DNA of 64,000 nt from Nonomuraea fuscirosea (lineage in GTDB: Bacteria; Actinomycetota; Actinomycetes; Streptosporangiales; Streptosporangiaceae), in assembly GCF_003001935.1 (NCBI RefSeq), contig NZ_PVNG01000008.1, positions 62,001 through 126,000 on the forward strand, given 5' to 3'. The notes below the pieces were generated by a model. That model was given only the letters and a program-made list of their open reading frames with translations, had not been told where the DNA came from and did not search any database. How positions within the stretch are numbered: position 1 is the stretch's first letter; each line of letters begins with the position of its first letter. Both the position numbers and the translations under genes were made by a program. Positions 57,495 to 64,000 of this stretch are shown piece by piece.

Positions 57495-58730
57495 ATGGAC
57501 GCGAACGAGCCTCGTACCGGTGGCTGGAGCCAGTTCGGCGACAGGCCGCCCACCACCGGAGGGTTCACCCGGCCGACGAGCCCGTTGCCTCCGCCGCCGA
57601 TGCCGCCGTCGCCCCCGGCGCCACCCAGGACGGGTTTCGTGCTGACCCGCAAGGCGATCGCCGGCCTCGCCCTGGCCGCCGTCGCCGCGATGTCGGTGGC
57701 GGCGCTGGGCGGCGGCGCGGTGGGCGCGTCCCTCGCGGGAGGAAACGGCCCGGCGGTGGTGACCGCCACGCCGGCGAACCCGAGCCCGGTGTTCCACACG
57801 GCGGCCGATCAGTACACGGTCGCGGAGGTGGCGGCGAAGGTGCAGCCGTCCGTGGTGATGATCCAGGGGCGGACGAGCGAGGGCTCGGGCGTGGTGCTGT
57901 CGGAGGACGGCCGGATCCTGACCAACAACCACGTCGTGTCCGGGCAGAACGCCGGTCTGACCGTGAAGTTCAACGACGGGAAGACGGCCAAGGCCACCGT
58001 GCTCGGCACCGACCCGGCCACCGACCTGGCCGTGATCAAGGCCGAGGGCGTCTCGGGGCTGGCCAAGGTGGCGCTCGGCGACAGCGACCAGCTCAAGGTG
58101 GGTGACGACGTGCTGGCCATCGGCAGCCCCCTGGGCCTGGACGGGACGGTGACCTCGGGCATCGTCAGCGCGCTCGACCGCACCGTGACCTCGGGTAACG
58201 CCCCGAACGAGCAGCAGCTCCCGCCCGGCTGGGGCGGCCGGCAGCAGGGCCAGGAGGAGACCACCACGCTCGGCGGCATGATCCAGACCGACGCCGCGAT
58301 CAACCCCGGCAACTCCGGCGGCGCCCTGGTGAACGCGGCCGGCGAACTGGTCGGCATCAACAGCGCGGTGGCCGCCGACGGCGTCAACCTGGGCTTCGCC
58401 ATCCCGGTCAACACCGCCAAGCACGTCTCCGAGCAGCTCATCAGCAAGGGGACGGTGAGCCACGTGTACCTCGGCGTGAGCGTCACCGACGCCGCCGGCG
58501 ACGTGTCCGGCGCGCTCGTCCGCCAGATCACGGCGGGCAGCCCGGCCGAGAAGGCCGGGCTCAAGGAGGGCGACCTGATCACCAGGATCGGCGCGACGCC
58601 GGTCCAGGGCGGCGACACCGTCGTCGGCCAGGTCCGCGGCTACAAGGTCGGCCAGCGGGTCGAGATCACCTACCAGCGTGACGGCAAGGAGAGCACCGTG
58701 ACCGTCACCATGCAGGAGAAGAAGAACTAG
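57495..58730 (+). CDS. HtrA/DegP-type serine protease with PDZ domain
   Basis: The 411-aa protein has a Pro-rich cytoplasmic tail, one membrane helix (ALAAVAAMSVAALGGGAVGA), a trypsin-like domain and a PDZ domain. The triad is His146 (TNNHVV), Asp177 (ATDLAVI) and Ser274 (NPGNSGGAL). PDZ motifs SHVYLGVSVTD, GSPAEKAGLKEGDLI and RVEITYQRDGK follow. The ATG at 57495 has AGGAGA in front. It is a membrane-anchored envelope stress protease. A perfect 17-bp hairpin follows. No sensor is next to it, though the two-component pair at 55-57 kb is close. Confidence 0.94.
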   Translation: MDANEPRTGGWSQFGDRPPTTGGFTRPTSPLPPPPMPPSPPAPPRTGFVLTRKAIAGLALAAVAAMSVAALGGGAVGASLAGGNGPAVVTATPANPSPVFHTAADQYTVAEVAAKVQPSVVMIQGRTSEGSGVVLSEDGRILTNNHVVSGQNAGLTVKFNDGKTAKATVLGTDPATDLAVIKAEGVSGLAKVALGDSDQLKVGDDVLAIGSPLGLDGTVTSGIVSALDRTVTSGNAPNEQQLPPGWGGRQQGQEETTTLGGMIQTDAAINPGNSGGALVNAAGELVGINSAVAADGVNLGFAIPVNTAKHVSEQLISKGTVSHVYLGVSVTDAAGDVSGALVRQITAGSPAEKAGLKEGDLITRIGATPVQGGDTVVGQVRGYKVGQRVEITYQRDGKESTVTVTMQEKKN

Positions 58731-58743
58731 ACCGAAGGCTCCC

Positions 58744-58782
58744 GATCGCCCCCTGCCCGCGCCCCGCGGGCAGGGGGCGATC
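58744..58782 (+). terminator. 17-bp perfect hairpin after the HtrA gene
   Basis: GATCGCCCCCTGCCCGC (58744-58760) pairs perfectly with its inverse at 58766-58782 around a 5-nt loop. It lies 14 nt after the HtrA stop, without a T run, as is usual for GC-rich actinomycetes. Confidence 0.85.
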
Positions 58783-58927
58783 CGCGTTCGCGTCGGCACT
58801 TAGTGCGATGAGCCGCGAAAGGTGAGCGATCGGTGGCGATTAGGCCCTCCTCGATCGGCGTAACTCGGGTTACATTCACGTTACTTTGCCCTCTCTTACA
58901 CACCCGAGTAAACCGAAGGAGAGAGGC

Positions 58928-61039
58928 ATGCGAGTGAGAACCACGATCGTGGCGTTGACTGCTGCGGCGATCCTCATGCCGCAGGCCGCACTGGCCGCCG
59001 GCGCCGGGGCGCCATCAGGCGCCGCGGCCCCGCCGCCCGACAGTCAGTTCCAGAAGGTGACGCTCAACGACAACCCCGGTGAGCCGATGGACCTGGCGGT
59101 GTTACCCGATTCGAGGGTCTTACACACCACCAGACCCGGCGAGGTCTGGTTACACGACCCCAAGACGGGCCTCAACACGCTCGCCGCCCGGCTCGACGTC
59201 TACCGGCACGACGAGGAGGGCCTGCAGAGCATCGCGCTCAGCCCCGGCTTCGGCAAGGGCTCCAAGAAGGACGACTGGGTCTACCTCTACTACTCGCCGC
59301 CGCTCGACACCCCCGTCGACGACCCGGCCACGCCGAACGTCAACGAGGGCGACGCCCCGTTCACCGGGACACCGCAGGACTTCGCGCCGTTCAAGGGCCT
59401 GATCCGGCTGTCCCGGTACCGCTGGAGCGGCAGCACCATCGACCTGCGCACCGAGCAGCGCATCCTCGACGTGCCGGTGGATCGCGGGATCTGCTGCCAC
59501 GTCGGCGGCGACATCGTCTTCGACGCCGCGGGCAACCTGTACCTGTCCACCGGAGACGACACGAACCCGTTCTTCTCCGACGGCTACACCCCGATCGACG
59601 AGCGGGCCGACCGCAACCCGGCGTTCGACGCCCAGCGCAGTGCGGGCAACACCAACGACCTGCGCGGCAAGATCCTGCGCATCAAGGTCCGCGACAACGG
59701 CTCCTACGCGATCCCGCACGGCAACCTCTTCCGGCCCGGCACGAAGAACACCCGGCCGGAGATCTACGCGATGGGTCTGCGCAACCCGTTCCGCATCGAG
59801 CTCAACCGCCGCACCGGTGACCTGTACGTCGGCGACTACTCGCCCGACCAGCAGCAGGCCAACCCGCAGCGCGGCCCGTCGGGGACCGGCAAGTGGACCA
59901 CGATCCGCAAGGCGGGCAACTACGGCTGGCCCTACTGCGCGACGGCGCGGCTGCCGTACGTGGACTACGACTTCGGCACCGGCGCGTCGGGGGCCACGTT
60001 CGACTGCGCAGCCCCGGTCAACGAGTCGCCGCACAACACCGGGCTGCGCCGGCTGCCGCCGGTGACGCAGCCGGACGTCTGGTACTCGTACGGGACGTCG
60101 GCCGAGTTCCCCGCCCTGGGCACGGGCGGCATCGGCCCGATGGGCGGGCCCGCGTACGACTACGACCCGGCCGACACCCGCGGCCCCCGCGCCGTGGCCT
60201 GGCCGAAGTACTACGACGGCGTCCCGCTGTTCTACGAGTGGACCCGCGACTACGTCAAGGCGATGTTCAACCGTGGTCAGCGGATCGAGAGCGTGCTGCC
60301 CTCGATCGTCTTCGACAACCCGATGGACATGGAGTTCGGCCCCGACGGCGCGCTGTACGTGCTGGAGTACGGGGACGGCTACTTCAGCGAGAACCCGGAC
60401 GCCCAGCTGGCCAGGATCGACTTCACCGGCCACACCGGCAACCGCACGCCGATCCCGGCGGCGCAGGCGTCGGCGACGGGCGGGCTCGCCCCGCTGACGG
60501 TCTCCTTCACCAGCACCGGCACCAGCGACCCTGACGGCGACCGGCTCCGCTACGCGTGGGACTTCGACGCCGACGGCAGGGTCGACTCACGCAGCCCCTC
60601 GGCGTCGTTCACCTACCGGCAGGACGGCCTCTACCAGGCCACCCTCAGGGTCACCGACGACGCCGGCATGTCGGCCTCCACGTCGGTGCGGATCGTCATC
60701 GGCAACGCCGTCCCGGTCGTCGAGCTGGTCAGGCCCGTCGCGGGACAGCCGTTCAGCTTCGGCGACCTGATCGAGTTCGAGGTGCGCGTCACCGACGACC
60801 AGCCGGTGAACTGCGCGAACGTGACCGTGAACTACATCCTCGGCCACGACGACCACGGCCATCCGCAGACCACGGCGCGCGGCTGCACGGGCTCGATCCA
60901 GACCACCGTGCCGAGCGGCCACGACCCCGAGAACGACGAGCTGACCGGCGTCTTCGTCGCCACCTACACCGACCCCGGCACCGGCGACCTGCCAGGGCTG
61001 ACCGGCAGCACCGAGGTCGTGCTCCAGCCCACGAGTTAG
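58928..61039 (+). CDS. Secreted sugar dehydrogenase-like propeller with PKD domain
   Basis: The 703-aa protein has a Sec signal (LMPQAALAA), a six-blade glucose/sorbosone dehydrogenase domain (PF07995-like) with FQKVTLNDNPGEPMDLAVLP, CCHVGGDIVFDAAGNLYLST, IYAMGLRNPFRIELN and ADGALYV-type strands, and one PKD domain (about 515-600) shown by PLTVSFTSTGTSDPDGDRLR and YRQDGLYQATLRVTDDAG. A C-terminal Ig-like domain ends the protein. PQQ-dependent enzymes oxidise aldoses; PQQ residues are not proven here. GGAGAGAGG precedes the ATG. It is 10 nt upstream of a Tat-exported TIM-barrel protein, so the two are an operon. Confidence 0.85.
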   Translation: MRVRTTIVALTAAAILMPQAALAAGAGAPSGAAAPPPDSQFQKVTLNDNPGEPMDLAVLPDSRVLHTTRPGEVWLHDPKTGLNTLAARLDVYRHDEEGLQSIALSPGFGKGSKKDDWVYLYYSPPLDTPVDDPATPNVNEGDAPFTGTPQDFAPFKGLIRLSRYRWSGSTIDLRTEQRILDVPVDRGICCHVGGDIVFDAAGNLYLSTGDDTNPFFSDGYTPIDERADRNPAFDAQRSAGNTNDLRGKILRIKVRDNGSYAIPHGNLFRPGTKNTRPEIYAMGLRNPFRIELNRRTGDLYVGDYSPDQQQANPQRGPSGTGKWTTIRKAGNYGWPYCATARLPYVDYDFGTGASGATFDCAAPVNESPHNTGLRRLPPVTQPDVWYSYGTSAEFPALGTGGIGPMGGPAYDYDPADTRGPRAVAWPKYYDGVPLFYEWTRDYVKAMFNRGQRIESVLPSIVFDNPMDMEFGPDGALYVLEYGDGYFSENPDAQLARIDFTGHTGNRTPIPAAQASATGGLAPLTVSFTSTGTSDPDGDRLRYAWDFDADGRVDSRSPSASFTYRQDGLYQATLRVTDDAGMSASTSVRIVIGNAVPVVELVRPVAGQPFSFGDLIEFEVRVTDDQPVNCANVTVNYILGHDDHGHPQTTARGCTGSIQTTVPSGHDPENDELTGVFVATYTDPGTGDLPGLTGSTEVVLQPTS

Positions 61040-61049
61040 GAGATCCACC

Positions 61050-61952
61050 ATGTGTTACGGGTACGAGCCGAGCAGACGCTCCCTGCTCGCCGCGGGCCTC
61101 GGGCTCGGGGCGGCCGCGCTGGCCGCCGCGTCTCCCGCCGCCGCCGCGGCCACGCCGCCGCACCACCATCACCCCAAGCGACGTGTCCCGTCGGGCCAGA
61201 TCAGCATGCAGCTCTACACGGTGCGCGACGACCTCGCCCAGAACTACGACACCACGCTGACCTACCTGGCCGAGATCGGCTACCCGAAGGTCGAGGTCGC
61301 GCTCGGCTACTTCGGGCGGACGGCGCAGCAGCTGCGTACGTTCTTCGACGGGCTCGGGATCCAGGCCAGCTCCAGCCACGACGGCATCAGCCCCGACGAC
61401 GCCGCCCTGGACACGAAGATCCAGAACGCGCTGACCCTCGGCCAGACGTACATGGTCGTGCCCTTCCTGCAGTCCGACAGCCTGGACGAGTGGAAGGGCT
61501 GGGCCGAGCGGATGAACGTCGAGGCGCGGGCCGCCCGCTCGGCCGGACTGCGGTACGGCTACCACAACCACGCCCACGAGTTCACCACCGACCTCGGCGG
61601 CGGCGTGACGCCGTGGGACGTGCTCACCCGTGAGCTCGATCCGCGCCTGGTCCACCTGGAGATCGACATCTACTGGGCGGTCACCGGCGGCGTCGGGCGC
61701 GGCGCCAGGGATCCGATCAAGTTCGCCATCGACGTCATCCGCAGGGCGCCGCAGCGCGTGCTGCAGTACCACGTCAAGGATCGGCACCTCGACGGCGACC
61801 ATGCCGACCTCGGCACCGGCATGATCGACTTCCGCCGGGTCTTCGACGCCCACCAGGTGCGGGAGTACATCGTGGAGAACGACAGCCCGGACGTGACGCC
61901 GCGGCGTACGTCGGAGATCGGCTACCGCTACCTGCGCAAGCTCCGGTTCTGA
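61050..61952 (+). CDS. Tat-exported sugar isomerase-like TIM-barrel protein
   Basis: The 300-aa protein has SRRSLLAAGLGLGAAALAAA (twin-arginine signal) and a His-rich linker. The mature domain is a xylose isomerase-like TIM barrel: SMQLYTVRDDLAQNYDTTLT, GIQASSSHDGI, LRYGYHNHAHEF, HLEIDIYWAVTGG, RVLQYHVKDRH and YIVENDSPD. Metal-binding His and Glu residues lie in NHAHEF and LEIDIYW. The family isomerises or epimerises sugars and polyols. Paired with the dehydrogenase-like gene, it likely acts on the same substrate outside the cell. A perfect 16-bp hairpin follows. Confidence 0.9.
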   Translation: MCYGYEPSRRSLLAAGLGLGAAALAAASPAAAAATPPHHHHPKRRVPSGQISMQLYTVRDDLAQNYDTTLTYLAEIGYPKVEVALGYFGRTAQQLRTFFDGLGIQASSSHDGISPDDAALDTKIQNALTLGQTYMVVPFLQSDSLDEWKGWAERMNVEARAARSAGLRYGYHNHAHEFTTDLGGGVTPWDVLTRELDPRLVHLEIDIYWAVTGGVGRGARDPIKFAIDVIRRAPQRVLQYHVKDRHLDGDHADLGTGMIDFRRVFDAHQVREYIVENDSPDVTPRRTSEIGYRYLRKLRF

Positions 61953-61973
61953 CCCGTTCCGGACTGACGTGAC

Positions 61974-62008
61974 CCGAGCCCGGCCCGCACTGTGCGGGCC
62001 GGGCTCGG
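61974..62008 (+). terminator. 16-bp perfect hairpin after the TIM-barrel gene
   Basis: CCGAGCCCGGCCCGCA (61974-61989) pairs with its inverse at 61993-62008 around the 3-nt loop CTG. It is 21 nt after the stop codon and is followed by no T run. Confidence 0.85.
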
Positions 62009-62158
62009 CGCTGGTCGGTCCCCCTGCGGCGGGACCGACCGGTGGCTCGTCGCGTCTGTCCCAAATCTTCGTCCGGATCTCCGCCGAAAGCGGTCTTTGA
62101 CGCCTTTCTGGGCACATTTCCGCATAACTCGACATGGGGAGCACGCCTGGGGAGGACC

Positions 62159-63103
62159 ATGTACCGCTCGCTCGGCGTCGCCACCGCCGTCACCCTGATC
62201 CTCACCGCCACCCCCGCCCTCGCCGCACCGCGCGACGACCTCGCCGACCGCGTCGGTCGTGCCGCTCACCCTGCCGCTCACCGTGCCGCTCCCCGTGTCG
62301 CCCATCGTGCCGCTCACCGCGTCGCCCATCGCGTCGACAACATCGCGCATCGGGGCGGTGCCGCGCACGCGCCGGAGAACACCATCGCGGCCTGCGCGCT
62401 GGCCAGGGCGCAGCGGGCGGACGTGTGCGAGTTCGACGTCCAGCAGACCAAGGACGGGCGGCTCGTGCTGATGCACGACGAGACACTGGAGCGCACCACC
62501 AACGTGGAGAAGGTCTTCCCCGGGCGCGCCCCGTGGCGGGTCGCGGACTTCACCCTCGCGGAGATCCGCCGCCTGGACGCCGGCTCCTGGTTCTCCCCGC
62601 GCTACCGAGGCGAGGGGGTGCCGACGCTGACGCAGGCCCTGCAGTCGGTACGCGGCACCGCCACGAGGCTGCTGGTGGAGGTCAAGCACCCGCCCTACCG
62701 CCCGGACATCGACCGGCGGGTGGCCGCCGAGCTGCAGGAGGCCCGCGAGCTCTGGAGCGGCGAACGGCTGACCGTGCAGGCGTTCGGCTGGCAGTCGATG
62801 CGGGTCCTGCGCGACATGGTGCCCGGCCTGCCCATCGCGCTGCTCGGCAAGCCCGCCGCCGACCGGCTCACCGAGCTGGCCCGCTACGCCGACGGGCTCA
62901 CCGTGCCGCACGCCGGGCTCACCGCGGCCTACGTCAGGAAAGCCCACAAGCGGGGCATGCGGGTCTACACCTGGTCGGCGGACCGGTCGCCCCTCATCCG
63001 CCGGCTGGTCTCGTACGGGGTGGACGGCATCATGACCAACAGGCCAGACCGCCTCCACGAGGTCACAGGGCCGAGGCCCGCACGTTCCGCCAGCCGAAGG
63101 TGA
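62159..63103 (+). CDS. Secreted glycerophosphodiester phosphodiesterase
   Basis: The 314-aa protein has a signal peptide (VTLILTATPALAA) and the GDPD motifs: NIAHRGGAAHAPENTIAAC, ADVCEFDVQQTKDGRLVLMH and DETLERTTN. The C-terminal barrel strand GMRVYTWSADRSPLIRRLVS then YGVDGIMTNRPD completes the family. It cleaves glycerophosphodiesters to glycerol 3-phosphate. GGAGG is 4 nt before the ATG; a longer in-frame start at 62042 is not supported. Between the signal and the domain lies a seven-unit 12-bp repeat encoding (R/P)(A/V)AH, unusual for the family. Its 3' end overlaps the convergent membrane protein by 41 nt. Confidence 0.92.
   Translation: MYRSLGVATAVTLILTATPALAAPRDDLADRVGRAAHPAAHRAAPRVAHRAAHRVAHRVDNIAHRGGAAHAPENTIAACALARAQRADVCEFDVQQTKDGRLVLMHDETLERTTNVEKVFPGRAPWRVADFTLAEIRRLDAGSWFSPRYRGEGVPTLTQALQSVRGTATRLLVEVKHPPYRPDIDRRVAAELQEARELWSGERLTVQAFGWQSMRVLRDMVPGLPIALLGKPAADRLTELARYADGLTVPHAGLTAAYVRKAHKRGMRVYTWSADRSPLIRRLVSYGVDGIMTNRPDRLHEVTGPRPARSASRR
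62258..62341 (+). repeat. Seven 12-bp repeats encoding RAAH/RVAH units
   Basis: Units of exactly 12 bp begin at 62258, 62270, 62282, 62294, 62306, 62318 and 62330. They encode RAAH, PAAH, RAAP, RVAH, RAAH, RVAH and RVDN. The array is in frame and lies between the signal peptide and the catalytic domain. Confidence 0.9.
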
Positions 63104-63650
63104 GCGAACCGCCCAGCAGCACCACGCCGGACAGCACGCCGCTGATGATCGGCACCCACGCCAGCGCGGATCCGGTGGCCGCCAGCACCAGCCCGGCGGC
63201 GCCGAGCAGCGTGAGCACCACGCCGGGCACCGCGATGCCCCAGTCCTTCCACACCGGCGCCAGCGCGATGAAGTGCACGCCGACCACGAGCGCCACCCAG
63301 CCCACGTTGGCCTGCGCGGGCGCGCCCAGGGCGGCCATCACCCGCAGCCCGCCGAAGAGCAGGACGACCTCGGCGGCGACCACGATCAGGTATCCCCGGC
63401 CGAACATGTTCCCGGGCCGCTCCTCCTGCCCGGCGGGCCCTTCCTGCTGCCCGGCCGCCCCTTCCCCGCGTACGGCCGACCGCTCTTTCCTGGCCGTCAT
63501 GAACCACATGGCGATCACCCCCGCGGCTGCCAGGCAGGCGGCCACCCGCAGGACGAGCGCCACCGGCGCGCTCAACGGGCTCTGCGCGTTGACGAGGATG
63601 AAGACCGCGCCGAAAATCGCGCCCACCAACAAACCAGACATTCGTTGCAT
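63063..63650 (-). CDS. Multi-pass membrane protein, about 195 aa
   Basis: The protein has six hydrophobic helices: LLVGAIFGAVFILVNAQSPL, VALVLRVAACLAAAGVIAMW, LIVVAAEVVLLFGGLRVMAA, WVALVVGVHFIALAPV, VPGVVLTLLGAAGLVLAATG and VPIISGVLSGVVLLGGSLTF. A Gln/Gly/Glu-rich linker (AGQQEGPAGQEERPG) lies between the second and third. No family is recognised, though DUF-type membrane proteins of this length are common. The start is 63650 or 63680. It overlaps the phosphodiesterase in opposite orientation. Confidence 0.75.
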   Translation of the reverse strand: MQRMSGLLVGAIFGAVFILVNAQSPLSAPVALVLRVAACLAAAGVIAMWFMTARKERSAVRGEGAAGQQEGPAGQEERPGNMFGRGYLIVVAAEVVLLFGGLRVMAALGAPAQANVGWVALVVGVHFIALAPVWKDWGIAVPGVVLTLLGAAGLVLAATGSALAWVPIISGVLSGVVLLGGSLTFGWRNVRASAL

Positions 63651-63711
63651 GACTCTATCTAAGTGGTCATTCGCCCCCATTCGCGCTGGGGGTGGCGCGA
63701 GGTCGAGGTAG

Positions 63712-63777
63712 ACCTGGCCCTACCCGGTCGCACCCTTCAAGGGGCCCCTCAGTGCCTGGCCCTACCTGGCCGCACCC
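63712..63777. repeat. 24-bp direct repeat at the end of the LuxR gene
   Basis: Copies at 63712-63735 and 63754-63777 match at 21 of 24 positions (CCTGGCCCTACC core), 42 nt apart. The second copy contains the stop codon of the LuxR gene (63762-63764), so the first looks like a duplicate of the coding end. A GGGGCCCC palindrome lies between. Confidence 0.7.
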
Positions 63778-64000
63778 CGCAGATAGGCCAGCACCGCCAG
63801 CACCCGCCGGTTGTCGTCCTCGCTCGCGGGCAGGTCGAGCTTGGTGAACACGCTGGCCACGTGTTTGCCGACGGCCGCCTCCGAGATCGACAGGGCACGC
63901 GCGACGGCGCTGTTGGAGCGGCCCTCCGCGATCAGCGCCAGCACCTCGCGCTCGCGCGGGGTCAGCCGCTGCCCCGGCTCCGTGACCTCCCTGGCCCTGA
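63762..64000 (-). CDS. LuxR-type response regulator, C-terminal HTH only
   Basis: The gene is cut by the right window edge, so only about 79 codons are visible. They encode a GerE helix-turn-helix: RLTPREREVLALIAEGRSNS, AVARALSISEAAVGKHVASV and FTKLDLPASEDDNRRVLAVL. The rest, presumably a receiver domain, lies outside. The stop codon sits in a 24-bp repeat. A kinase partner would be expected beyond the window. Confidence 0.85.
   Translation of the reverse strand, partial: RAREVTEPGQRLTPREREVLALIAEGRSNSAVARALSISEAAVGKHVASVFTKLDLPASEDDNRRVLAVLAYLRGAAR

Overview
This window is about 64 kb of very GC-rich DNA with dense genes, GTG and TTG starts, a SARP/AfsR-type regulator, Tat signals, and many secreted hydrolases and two-component systems. 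That points to the chromosome of a filamentous actinomycete. The gene set resembles Streptosporangiaceae such as Nonomuraea, but that genus-level guess is inference. I see no rRNA, tRNA, transposase, integrase, phage gene or CRISPR array. The window cuts a gene at each end: an SGNH hydrolase on the left and a LuxR-type regulator on the right.

Layout, 1-10 kb: secreted SGNH hydrolase, PhoX/DUF839 protein, GNAT acetyltransferase, a stand-alone carbamoyltransferase with an internal 15-residue repeat, a lipoprotein amidase, a TetR regulator divergent from a serine beta-lactamase-fold esterase with an operator between them, a DUF574 SAM-dependent methyltransferase, a small secreted protein and a FAD monooxygenase. 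10-14 kb: a SARP/BTAD-ATPase-TPR regulator (1124 aa) divergent from a TetR regulator around a perfect 18-bp palindrome. 14-22 kb: a carbohydrate locus in one leftward operon (binding protein, two CUT1 permeases, GH2 enzyme, sialidase-fold enzyme with a ricin-type lectin domain), controlled by a divergent LacI regulator with two 14-bp operator copies. 22-25 kb: RarD-type transporter, two-TM protein, TauE/SafE permease.

25-33 kb: an acyl-CoA ligase and a PucR regulator run left, divergent from a complete branched-chain-amino-acid-type ABC transporter (LivG, F, H, M, K). Together they look like an uptake and CoA-activation module for an organic acid. 33-37 kb: epimerase, class A flavin hydroxylase, cytochrome P450 and a heptad Asp-Arg repeat protein. 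37-44 kb: membrane-anchored NHL propeller, a 34-aa membrane protein, an OmpR-type regulator with a degraded acidic pocket, a six-repeat propeller fused to a predicted membrane-active segment, and an alpha/beta hydrolase. 44-48 kb: NarL-type two-component pair, a small membrane protein, and a PobA-like hydroxylase next to an AroQ chorismate mutase.

48-50 kb holds the most unusual unit: a tight three-gene operon encoding a 14-cysteine protein with no signal peptide, a Tat-exported protein and a MauE-like redox membrane protein. 50-64 kb: M20 peptidase, a secreted trypsin-like protease whose ribosome binding site lies in an 11-bp hairpin, a His/Asp-rich secreted protein, a DD-carboxypeptidase-like enzyme, a second NarL-type pair, a secreted protein that appears to use an ATC start, an HtrA protease, a sugar dehydrogenase-PKD protein with a Tat-exported TIM-barrel protein, a glycerophosphodiesterase with a His-Arg tetrapeptide repeat, and a membrane protein.

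Most genes look like ordinary actinomycete secretion, sensing and carbon-uptake functions. All function calls come from reading motifs by eye. No database search was run.
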